A stretch of 64,000 nucleotides of DNA, taken from NCBI GenBank assembly GCA_002749535.1, contig MZZL01000394.1:186001-250000 (forward strand), in the 5' to 3' direction. Under the pieces are notes generated by a model. It was not told where the DNA came from, made no database searches, and worked only from the letters and a program-made list of their open reading frames with translations. This document shows positions 48,210-58,617 of this stretch, piece after piece. The position numbers were made by a program, and so were the translations under genes. The stretch's first letter is position 1. Each line of letters opens with the position of its first letter. This DNA is from Apophysomyces variabilis. Its lineage: Eukaryota > Mucoromycota > Mucoromycetes > Mucorales > Mucoraceae.

Positions 48210-49513
48210 CACTGCGGTCAAAAAAAAGATTCTACCATCGGTAGAAACTTGGTGGAATCTCTTCAAAGGTTTGTGGAATGTACCTTCCACCACCTTTCTA
48301 CTACCCCCCCCAAGTTCAACAATTGGATGAACTGCTATATGACAGAGACCATTACGTTAATGTTATTGGATCAAGTAGTATGCATTAGAGGCTAACGTTT
48401 CAGTTTCATTCGACCATATTCCCTTTACTTAAGCACTTTTTATTAGATTAATTTGCTTACAATGATACGTTCTATTGAAGCTACTGATTTTTATCTAGTC
48501 TATCCGATTGGATGTTCTTTTCGTTGTGTACATTATTTTAGCCATTAAGATACACTTCTTTATCATATACAAGGACGCTTCTTTAGCTCTATATATATAG
48601 GGAAAAAAACAGACACTTTTATTTTCTTGGAGCTATATAGTGTAATGTACTAACAAGTAGCTAACTTTATGCTTAGTTTTATATTATCTTACCTAAATAC
48701 TGAAGGTTAAAGAAGCATAGGTTTTAAAAACGACAATTAGTAAAACGTACTAAAAGCTAACACACAGTAGCATACCTAAGCCAGCATGCAATAACGAATG
48801 GCAGCATTACGTATAGGCCTACAAAAAGTTACCTTGCCAAGTAATTAAATTACGACATAAAAAAGTATCTGTACCATTAAAAAGTATGTCATCTTTCTCT
48901 GTTTCCATTTTGTTAAGAAACAAAAGCTACTCTATATAATAATCAAAAAGTCAAGATTAGTTACATTTAGATCAATCAATAAAAATACCTTATTAAAAGT
49001 AAGAAGCAAGCTCTTCTATAACGTAGTGATCATTCTAGTTATCAAAAAGAAAAAAAGAATGAGATGCTGTGAAATGAAGATAAAAGCTTACCAGCAAAGG
49101 ATATACTTTTAGATCAAGGTTGCATATTATTAGAATCATATACTAGCAACGTTTTCAAAGCGAGTTTTCTGACGAAGAAGTAGCAAAACACTATGAAACG
49201 AAAAAAAGGTATAGAGGAAAAAGTTTGTAAAAGAAAAGGATGAATAAAAGGAAAACGCGGAGAACTCTAAAAAAGAAAAGAAATCATATTAGAAGCTCAT
49301 GATATAAATAATTATATAATTCTTGGGAAATGTGAATGCATTAGTTTTGCTGTGGTAACTTAATTTTGTATACATGTCTGCTACAGTAACAGCGTTTGGG
49401 GGGAGGAAAATGTGGTAATATAAGAAATTTTACCACCTGGGTGGAAAGGTGGGTGGAACCAGAGATTCTACCATATGGTGTAAAGGTGGTAGAATCGCCC
49501 TTCAACCGCAGTG
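48210..49513. mobile_element. Non-autonomous DNA element with terminal inverted repeats
   Basis: The left end begins cactgcggtcaaaa and the right end is the reverse complement of cactgcggttgaag; both are followed by a gattctacca motif and further purine/pyrimidine-biased sub-repeats (ccacctttc type). The 1.3-kb interior codes for nothing. Its left half (about 48340-48946) is a diverged, inverted copy of repeat R1/R3. The right end abuts repeat copy R3 directly, which appears truncated by this element. No clear target-site duplication was seen. Superfamily not assigned; CACT(G)-type ends suggest a cut-and-paste DNA transposon derivative. Confidence 0.75.
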
Positions 49514-49516
49514 GTC

Positions 49517-50126
49517 TTAATAGTACACATATTTTTTATGTTGCAACTTAATTACTCATCAAGACAGCCTCTGTAGGCCTACAAATAATGCTGCCGTTCG
49601 TTATTGCTATGCCGTCTTAAGTATGTTAACATGTTAGCTTTTAGTACGTTTTACAATTATCATTTTTAAAAACTATGCTTTTTAGCCTTCAGTAATTAGG
49701 TAAGATTATATAGGTTCAATCGTAAAGTTAGCTACAGTACCTGTTAGTACGTTATATTATATATCTTCAATAAAACAAAAATATTTGGTTTTTCTATATA
49801 TAAGGCTAAAGAACTGTCCTTGTACATGATAAAGAAGTGTATTTTATTGGCTAAAATAATGAATGCAACGAAAAGAGCATCCAATTGGAAAGACTAGATA
49901 AGAATCATTAGCTCCAATAGAATGTATCATTGTAAGCAAGTTAATCCAACAAAAGGGCTTAAAGAAAAGAACATGGTCGAATAGAATTCTAATGTTAATT
50001 GTTAAGTGCATACAACTTAGTCCAAGAGCATTAATGTAATTACGTCTGACACACACTGTTTTATCCAATTAATAAAGGTATAGAAGGTGGGTAAAATGTG
50101 GGTAAAACGTCCTTTGAACTGCAGTG
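49517..50126 (+). repeat. Long repeat copy R3 (direct partner of 41965-42577)
   Basis: About 610 bp nearly identical to R1 and in the same orientation, ending in the same aactgcagtg terminus. Its left end is cut by the right terminus of the 48210-49513 element, while the inverted copy inside that element extends further, so R3 is probably 5'-truncated. Together R1 and R3 bracket the methyltransferase gene. Confidence 0.9.
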
Positions 50127-50330
50127 TGGGCAGGCCTCAGTGGGCAGTGTTCCGGGCGATAAAATTGGTCCCGATATGGCGCCCGATTTGGTTCAAGGGT
50201 CAATGGGCCCATCTTAGTGTGATAAGCCTAGTGTGCCGGGCTCCGGCCCAGCCCAGCGGACCATGGGTCAACATCCCAACCAGGCACAGTTATGACTGCC
50301 CAGTCAAAGCCCGCCCATTTCAAGCCCTAA
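50127..50330. other. GC-rich block adjoining repeat R3
   Basis: Immediately after the R3 terminus the composition switches to GC-rich DNA with motifs such as gggctccggcccagccc (an imperfect inverted repeat) and several gggc/gccc words, then returns to AT-rich DNA after about 50330. It looks like part of another repeat family or the target into which R3 inserted. No coding frame is recognisable. Confidence 0.45.
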
Positions 50331-51601
50331 TTCGAATAAACATCATCCTACATCGATTCTCACGTATATTACTCGTCTCTTTCCATTATCAGATGAAAGA
50401 TAACAGCGTAAGGATTTTTCGCTCAATTACTCATCTTCTCCTCAGGCCAAGTACTTCCATTTACGTTTGAACATAGATTAACTCTGTGCCACATACTTGT
50501 ACTACCAATAATCTCTCAAGAAAGTCCTCTTTCTTATTTGGATCCCCTCTTTAGGCTTTCTATGTTTCTCTCGTCGGCTCATCCTGTTGAACATCAGCAT
50601 CTCCGAAAGGAGTGCGTTCACCCTGGTTGGAGTATGATGTCTGTAAGTGTTTGATTGACGGATTATTTCATGATTCGATACTAACGATATGGTTGTTTTG
50701 CAGCACGCGGCTGCTGTTGGCCTTCTGATTTTTCATGTATGTCTTTTGTCATTGATGGAATCGCGTTTATGCGTATTTCGTTCCTTGCTGAGTATACATG
50801 ATATATATGACATAACGGATTCATTGACTGTCTCCACTCTTCCCTACTTCAATGTCCATATTTAAACCGATAAGTATCAAAATTCTCTCAATTGCAATTA
50901 TCACTGAGTCATTTGGAATAAGAAATTATACGAAGCTGGAAGGTCATTATCGTTGTTTAACCTCCCAGTCTTTCCCTGCTAGGTCTTAAAGTGAGCCCAT
51001 CATTATTCCCCTTAAAGTGCCAACAATATATTATGCAGGTTTATGATGCCTGTAAGTGTCAAATATTGTTTAGTTGAAGCAAGCAGTTTATTCACTGGAA
51101 ACTTTTTTTTGTTTACCATTCAGGTCTTTGGCCGGCATTCATTTAAACTGGTTAGCATAGCCGCTCATTTGTCATACACAACTCCGTGCTGCCCCGGGGA
51201 GGATATGCATGCGGGTGCCAGCCCATATGTGCCGGAATTGCAAGCTCGCTTATAATGATAAAGCAAAGTAAAATGCAGGAACAAATTTCAACTGTAACGT
51301 ATTCGCTTTTGCGCTATACGTGGCATGCACACAGATTAAGGAACTGATTCCAACTTGTGCTTGCTTAGATGACATGGTTAGAAACAAAAGGGAACGGCAC
51401 GATTCCTTCCAGTAAACATCAAATGGTAGCTTTAGATGTAAAATCGAAAGACCTGACTCGTGCCCTAATTGAGCTTTCGGGGACCCGCCACATTATCCAT
51501 GCAGAGACACGAGTCACGCTTTCGGGGAACGAGATGCACGTACCACAAAGATCACACTTCCAAACTGAAGTGCCTGAACCGTTTCCGGAACTCAACGAAG
51601 C
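50331..51601. other. Intergenic region upstream of dpm2
   Basis: Holds the 5' side of dpm2. Two short similar segments (tatgatgtctgtaagtgt near 50634 and tatgatgcctgtaagtgt near 51043) hint at an old local duplication or at exon/donor remnants. A 79-codon ATG frame (51369-51608) overlaps the dpm2 initiator ATG in another frame and has no recognisable motif; it could be an upstream ORF. I could not assemble a credible gene here. Confidence 0.35.
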
Positions 51602-51952
51602 ATGGTAAGCTGTGTATAAGACGAAATCAAAACATCATGTACATTCAATGGCGACTAGTCGACGGGAATCGATAGAAATTTTGGTATTGCGGTTTTTTGC
51701 ATTGTGTCGTCTCTATTTCTGTATTATACTGTTTGGTCGTTGCTCATGGTGAGTGGTATTGGCCGGGATCATATTTGTGTTAATTCTGTACAGCCATTCG
51801 TAGACGAAGACCACTTGCTGCAACAGTACTTTCCGGCGCGTGAATACTCTATTCGTGTACCACTACTGATGTTGATTGTCGGCTTGACAATAGTATTCAC
51901 TTTCTTAAGTCTGGTCATGGTGAAAAGCAAAAGTGCAAGTAAAAGCGCATGA
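51602..51952 (+). CDS. dpm2: Dolichol-phosphate mannosyltransferase regulatory subunit (DPM2)
   Basis: A small ER membrane protein that stabilises Dpm1/Dpm3 for dolichol-phosphate-mannose synthesis and supports GPI-anchor formation. Exons: 51602-51604 (only the ATG), 51659-51748 and 51794-51952; introns of 54 and 45 nt have GTAAGC/GTGAGT donors and TAG/CAG acceptors. The product is 83 residues (human 84): MSTGIDRNFGIAVFCIVS, first membrane segment ending YYTVWSLLM, the loop PFVDEDHLLQQYFPAREYSI, second membrane segment, and a basic tail MVKSKSASKSA. The loop and tail match the family closely. No in-frame ATG exists in exon 2, which forces the one-codon first exon. It ends 115 bp from the convergent spo11 stop. 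Confidence 0.9.
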
Positions 51953-52067
51953 GAAAAGATTTAGATTGCATTATACGAGATATACTCTCAGAGATATCTT
52001 AAATTTTCCCCATTTATTCAGACAGAGTGGATTGTTTAAGCAATACAGAATTACGAGGACATACTTG

Positions 52068-54134
52068 CTAGACCAATACATGAAGGCGTTGTTGAAGGTA
52101 ATGCACTATTCCATAAGGACTGCCAGCATTGAGAGCTTCGATCTCACACTTCAGATTCATATGGAGCATTTTGCATATTTCCCTTCTGTGAACATTTTAT
52201 GAGAAAAGTATGTAAGCAATCCTATATATCTCTTACATGTAATGCCTCAAAGAGGTTGCAATTTCTTGTCGGATGTGCTGACTATCTCCTGCAAACTGAT
52301 TCATGTCGTATTCCCGCAGTCTGTCTTGAGAACTTCTCAGAATGCTGAGAGCTTTTCCACGATCCCATTGTGTGAGAGGGTTATACATCACCGGAGGAAT
52401 CGCAAATCTTCCTCAAAGTTCAATTTCAAATCTCTTTCTGAAACAATAACTGCCTTACTCTGTTCTATCGCGATAGAGCAAACCAGCTAATTCCATATGA
52501 AAGACGGCAAGATTTGCCTGATCAAAGGATTGGGCCTAAAGTCAAACATGTTTTAATCCTAATAAACAAGTAAAGGCTACATAACCTGACTGCCCCATTT
52601 GTAAACGGAGTAGATCTCTAATCCATGTGGATCGTGGTCAACAAGTGCCAGAATAGGTACGTCCTGATTTTGCACTGCGAGACACTTGACCATATGCCTT
52701 GTTGCAAGATCCTATCGGATGTGATGTGTTCAGTTTAGTTATCTCTGGTCTCTGCATACTGGGTATCCGTGTCCCTATTCACAGAAATATAAATCAATGC
52801 GAGTTGCAATACTGTATTTTATGGTCACCGTAATGAACAAATAATTGTCCGTGACAAGCCGATACGCTCCGGCTGAAATGATTTGACGAAAGCTCGCCTA
52901 GACGAAAACGGTTGTTTGAGTCGCTTCTCTATATTCGGCACAGCTACCTCTTTTTCTATAACTATTACAGCTTTTGCTGAACATTCAATACGGTCGACCT
53001 GATCTATTGCTGGAATGAGAAGACCCTGTTTTGCCTGGTCAGTCTTAGATACTAAGAAGAACCTTCACCTGTTCACTGGTCCCTAGGTCTTCATCTGTAT
53101 TATCCATCCCTGTACTGCAGTCTAAAACCCGCTTGTTTTTCATAAATATTTTTGCAGGACCGTAGATTAAGCCTCTGGACGCAGCTGCCTTAAAACGAGA
53201 GATGCCATGCATTCTAGCAACGTCAACTGCGAATGATTACTTACAATATTGAGGGAAAAACGTGGGACATTAAAATCATAGCATATATCGTCAATTATCT
53301 AATATCTTGCTATGTTAAAGGCGGCTTGACGAGAAACGCTGTTCCTTAACTTTGTCCACTACAGTCTGATTCTCAAACAACTCCACGTCTTTATAAAAAA
53401 CTCCACGTTTGGTTGTTATAACGTTGAAGATCATCGCTTCATAGATGATTTCGAGGACACGAACATAGCGCGCTTTAAAAGTTGCTTAATTGAAAGCAAC
53501 CATTGATTGCTACTCTTGGCTCACCGGTCATTCTGGCAGAAGCTTTGGTTGCCAAACTCAATGTACGTTGCGACTGTGAACCTCCATCATTAAGTTTCTG
53601 TCTTTTACTAACGTTAAATAATCAGAATGAGTATGCACGCTCGGCTTTTTTTACCCATAGGATGAACGTGAGATTATGTGAATCTCCAACGGTTTTTGTT
53701 CCCTGATCAATTCCCATACAAGTAAAAGAATAGATTCAATGCGCATTATCAAGTGGCGACTGAGTCATCAAATTGTAAGTTTATCGAGTCCCATTACCCA
53801 TACACTACCGAGAATATATCGTCGTACTCGAACTATATAGTGGTGCATACAGGGTAGGTACTAGCTCAAATTGGCTATCGCCACAAAGGTATTGCGGATA
53901 ATGCGCAGCGTTTTCATCGGCGGAAGTATGTGTAAGGTCAGCGCTACCATCAGATCCGCTTTCCGAATTGGAAGAAGTGAGAGGAAATACGATACTACTC
54001 TTTGCTGCTGGCATGTCACCAAAAGGATGAGGAGATAATGCGCAATGTTCTATGGTTTGACCAGCCCCTCCTTCCACAGAGCTGGTTTGAGATCGGGGCA
54101 TGACATAGAAAGGTGAAGAACTTGGATCGCTCAT
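52068..54134 (-). CDS. spo11: Spo11 meiotic DNA double-strand-break protein (topoisomerase VI A homologue)
   Basis: Makes the programmed double-strand breaks that start meiotic recombination. The start at 54134 opens a serine-rich N-terminus; about ten exons follow with 45-60-nt introns. The 5Y-CAP part reads ARYVRVLEIIYEAMIFNVIT then TTKRGVFYKDVELF, with the catalytic tyrosine in VFYKD; next IIDDICYDFNVPRFSLNI. The Toprim part has AKAVIVIEKEVAV (metal-binding Glu), FITGHGYPDLATR and LVDHDPHGLEIYSVYKWGS (DxD). The C-terminal exons give FAIPPVMYNPLTQWDRGKA and MLHMNLKCEIEAL, matching the family's IPP...LT..D and KAEIQAL regions. All active-site residues are present, so it looks functional. The last intron (about 52190-52240) is needed to reach the conserved end. 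Confidence 0.92.
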
Positions 54135-55717
54135 GTGAAGAACAACTTCCTTTTCTTAATACCGGTACAGTTAAACCGGAACTAGATTTCTTTTGTTGTG
54201 CGAGATTGATGACCTGTATCTGTCTGTTCTGATACGTTTCCTGTTATCTTGCCTGTTTAATCCCGGAAAAGTTCTTTAAGGAATAACCCGAAAGAACGGT
54301 AACGCGATAACGATCAAGTTAACCTGCTCTATTTGGAGATTGCAAAGAAATTTGCGCCACTCGAATACAACGGTTTGCGCTGTCTCCGATTGAAATTCTG
54401 CTTTCCTTGTCTTCCCGTGACATAACGGGAGCTGATCCTCTTCTGTCTATGAGAGTTCACCTTTTATCCGTACATTTGCCAACATATTCGGAGAGAACGT
54501 ACACAATAATTAGCGTTCCAACCAATTTCGCATAGAAAAATGGTAATGGATATCGATTCGTTTACGAACACTCCTCCAATTGATAGTTCATCTTACTGAG
54601 ACATGATCAGATGTTCAAGCAAAGAAGCGAAAGAATAGCAACGGATACAGTGGTCTGAGGATTATACAACTAACCTATTCTACGGAAGAAAGACGGACTA
54701 TAAAAACCATTGATAGAGTCATCGAATCTACTAGGCATTACATCAAAAAACATCCCTGGTATTCAAAGGAAATAATAGCCAAATACTACAGTACGACATT
54801 AGAAAGACTTGCCCTGAGGCTGTCATAGCGTTATTATACCAGCCATATTTGTTCAATGAACATCAAACTGATAAGGGTCTATAATACCAGAATTTTCCAT
54901 TGCACCACAGTCGTACAGAAGCAGAGAAATGAAGTGTATCAGAAAATGAGCAAGATCTGCATTTGATTAAACCTTATGTTTATGTTGAAGGAGGTGGTAC
55001 ATTTGCAAAAGATGCGATGATTCTTTTAAATACACATCAATGAAGACTGCTGTAGCTGAAGAGTTAGTAAGAAAGACGCATATAAAATACGTCGAGACTC
55101 TTGCCGGGTGTTTATTTCAAAGTAAGAATTGATGACGATTAGGGGTCGGCAAAATATTCGCATATTCGTATTCATTCGTGCCGATCTCTAATAACGATTA
55201 AGATGATGATATGCTGGGGACTATTGTTTTTAAATATTTGTTCACACAACGTAATTGATAGGCTTGGACTCCAAAAAGCAAGAGCAACAGAGGAAACGGC
55301 AAAGAGGTCAACGTCGATCAACATAGTTATTGCGTTTACAATCAAACATCGCCATCGCAAATACGGATATTAGTTGGCGCAAAGAAATGTTTCTGGTCAC
55401 GTAAACGCTGTTTCAAAAAAGAGTATCGTCAATATTTTGTATGTCTTTGAGGAACTACCTACTTTGAAATTCATCACCAGTCATTACGGCCAGTAGACGA
55501 GGAACATCGAAAACATCGGATAACCTTATAGCTGTTGTGTCTTCCATAACAATTTTTGTTTATAATCATAGTAGCATTTATCATATTTCTATTGTTGTCA
55601 TCTTGATAGTTGACTTTTTCCTTCTCCGCAAATGGACAACAAATAAGCAATCTACCGTTTTCTTTTTCACTCGTCTTCACCTTTTTCACACGTTTTCATT
55701 TTTTCGACTTCTCCACC
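54135..55717. other. Intergenic between spo11 and second Fanzor-type gene
   Basis: About 1.6 kb. The right part of the spo11 promoter lies here. A short stretch near 54960-55030 reads PYVYVEGGGTFAKDAMILLN in one frame with stops on both sides, possibly a decayed ORF. An ATTCG-rich low-complexity stretch occurs near 55155-55180. No gene is supported. Confidence 0.4.
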
Positions 55718-58617
55718 ATGGTTGACTTCTGGCTTACTTCGGCACTGCTGATTTGCTTGGGTATTCCGAACTATGCACCAATGTTATTCGTCTACTATAA
55801 GAAGAAGATGAAGAACCAGCGAGAAGATGAAGAAGCACGAGGTAAAGTTATTGCGATTTGATACTTATCTTACAGTATCCGCTTGCAGCCATCTGTTTTA
55901 ATTGTGATGGCCGAGGGCATACATCTCGCCAAGACAAACGATGTATATTACTTAAGGGTAAGCTATATCAAATGCTGGCACTCTTAGCTTTCTAAATAAC
56001 TTGAAACTAAGGGAAGAGGAAGAGGAAGGATGGTGTCGAGAAGCACCAAAAGAAACGTGCCAAAATCGAACGAAATCAAGCAAACAAGAACCCGAATGCA
56101 GCTGGTCCCTGTGCATCTTGCAATGAAACTGGTCACTTGACTTCAAGATCCTCAAGATGTAGAAACCACAAAACAAATATCAAAGAAAAGGTCAAACAAC
56201 TTTTACAATCTGACAGCGAAATGTATACGCGAGTGTTGCCGTATGGATCTGTCGTACGTCAAGAACATGCAGACAGATTACGAACACGGATGTAGAGCTC
56301 TCTGCTTTTGTTTGGGAGGTCATATGCAGAGCACAGATGTTTGTTAATGGCTATATTATCAATCACTCCCGGTCTGAGATCTCCGTCTATGTTTTCTCGC
56401 AAAATTTCTGGTATTCTGTCTGTCAATTAGTTCTCGGCAAAACAATCACCAATACGAACCCAAACTTTCCCGAATCGATCAAGCAAGAGTGGTTGGTATA
56501 TCGAGCTCTTTATTCAGAGATTGTATACCCGCTCCGAGGATTTGTTGGCTACAGTCATGCTCTGTCGGCTGCCTGCTTTTCCATAGCAGAGGCCTATACA
56601 AGCCATATTGTTGACAATTTCTACGGTCGAATATCAACTTATTCTTTATACAAATTGCAAAGGCTCGTGCCAGTAAGCTCAACTATTAATTAAATCGACC
56701 TTGACGTATTTATAAATATGATAGGCACTTAGTACGAGCCATGCTCGACAGATTGTTTGGACTTCATCATGGAAGTTGTCGCAAATGGTGAGCCTAAATG
56801 GCCAGTCCATGCTGTGGACCTAGTTTCCGTTTATATTGTTGACTCGGTTTGGGACATCCTCGATGAATTACAAGCAGTTATTCCTCTGTCTTACGAGCAA
56901 GCAGCATTGGCAACATCGCCTGGGAGATACATTCCTCTTCTCCGGCATATCCTTGCAAGGTACACGGAGCTACATCAGGAGGCTGAGGCCGCCTCAATTC
57001 TAATGGCGCTTGCAAGCAACAACACCACTCAACATAAACAGGGCATATCATTACCAAAACTCTTTTCATTAGCTCCGCTTCCAGCATTTCAATGGCGCTT
57101 TGTCACGGTCAATTCTCAAGCGTTATCGACTCTTGCGTCAATTAGTTTACCAAGGAATAATGATTATGACAGTAATCTTGCCCTGTTTAATCAATGTTTT
57201 GACCTTGATCGATATGGGTTCAACAGGTAAGCTTCAATTCGATTATGGAAGAAGCCATGGTTTAATTAAGCTATATTGGTTAGAATCGATTTTAAACAAG
57301 TATTCCGAAATCAAATTATGACAGACTGGTTTTCTGTTCATTTTCAGTTTTCTCGCGCCAAACTAGTTAGGACAACCATGGATGAAAGGTATCCAACTTG
57401 AAGACTTGAATATCGAGGAGGTTCAGGAATACTTTCGCCCAGCAGCCTTGGATCCTGGTGTTCGTGCTTTGTTCACTGCGTCCTATGGCTATTCTGAAGA
57501 AACCCATGCGATTCGGCGCTGCTCCACTGCGAAGTACTATGCTCTAACAGGATCTGCCCGCAGAAATAATCAACTAAACAAGGCAAAGCAAACCACTGGA
57601 ATTAAAGAAATCGAATCAAAATTCCCAACCGCAAAGACCTGCAGCAGTGTCCAATACTCTGAGTATTTGCAGTACTTCTTTCTGCATCGCGAAGAGCTTT
57701 TTGGTTTTACCACTATGGTAGAGGTCTTGGCCGATTCTACAACTATCAGGGGAGACAACGCGCTAGAGATGAAATCGCAAACATACTGATCAATAACGGA
57801 AAGTATGACCGAAGGCGAAGAAAGAAAACTAAGCGAAATCGGAAAGAGAGGAAAAAGAAACCGGAAAAGGAAGAAGGATAAGCGAGTACGTGAACGCCAG
57901 GAAAGATTGGCTGGCAGTCCCGAAAGGACCGAACCGTCTCACGAAAGGTAAATGATGCTTTGGTTATTACAATAGGACAAGTCGATGATAACTGATGACA
58001 ATCTATTCTAATATAAGAAGACCTGAATCATCGATCAGATCAACAAACACAAACAGAAGACTTCCTCGGTGGAAGAAACAGAAAGCCAAAGTCGACAATG
58101 ATGGAAAAATGCCATTGATTGCGTTTGGTAACGGGATGTTCAATCAAAGAAAAACAAAATTTAAGGGCCATCCTTCTGGGGTGGTTGGAAAGCTATGGAG
58201 CAGCCTTAAAAGACGGGAGCGGCAACGACAGGTTCTAGTTGTCACTGTAGACGAATACTTATCTTCACAGGTAAATCTATCAGGCTTATTCTTCCTTCTT
58301 GTTTTTGTAATGAATAACTTTCATATTGTGCTTAGGTCTGTCATAGCTGCCATCAGCGAACTTTACAGAAGATGAAGACTTTGGACGGCGTTACCCACCA
58401 TGGTGTCCTTGGGTGCAAGAACTGTGGTACACTGTGGGATCGTGACGTGAATGCGTCCAAAAATCTTTATGAAATTTCCTTGTCTGTGTGGTCCAACGGA
58501 AGTAGACCTGCTATATTTTACCGGGCAAGGGATAGTCAAAATGATGCCAATATCACCACTTCGAATGTGGGTTCCTTTTCCAGAAGGATTTACATTGTTA
58601 CACTTGTGGGTAAGTGA
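55718..58617 (+). pseudogene. Second Fanzor-family (TnpB-like) gene with zinc knuckles, frameshifted
   Basis: The frame starts MVDFWLTSALLICLGIPNYA, then splices to a CCHC knuckle (CFNCDGRGHTSRQDKRC) and a second one (CASCNETGHLTSRSSRC). A helical region follows (SQNFWYSVCQLVLGKT ...; HAVDLVSVYIVDSVWDILDEL ...), then the nuclease core: ALDPGVRALFTA (RuvC-I Asp), VTVDEYLSSQVCHSC (Glu, with an intron after SSQ at about 58270-58336), and GCKNCGTLWDRDVNASKNL (zinc ribbon and last Asp). The three acidic residues and four zinc cysteines survive. Continuity needs four single-base shifts: near 56291, 57388, 57707 and 57850-57880, the last three in or next to homopolymers. Introns near 56671-56732 and 57229-57285 fit well. 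Either a recently decayed copy or sequencing indels. It is a different subfamily from the 36569 gene. Confidence 0.75.

Noticed and set aside
51369..51608. 79-codon ATG frame before dpm2 as a separate protein gene
   Set aside because: No recognisable motif and no credible upstream exons; kept only as a possible upstream ORF.
52190..52500. Apparent premature stop and frameshift near the end of spo11
   Set aside because: Two short introns (about 52405-52456 and 52185-52235) restore the family's conserved IPP...LT..D and KCEIEAL segments.
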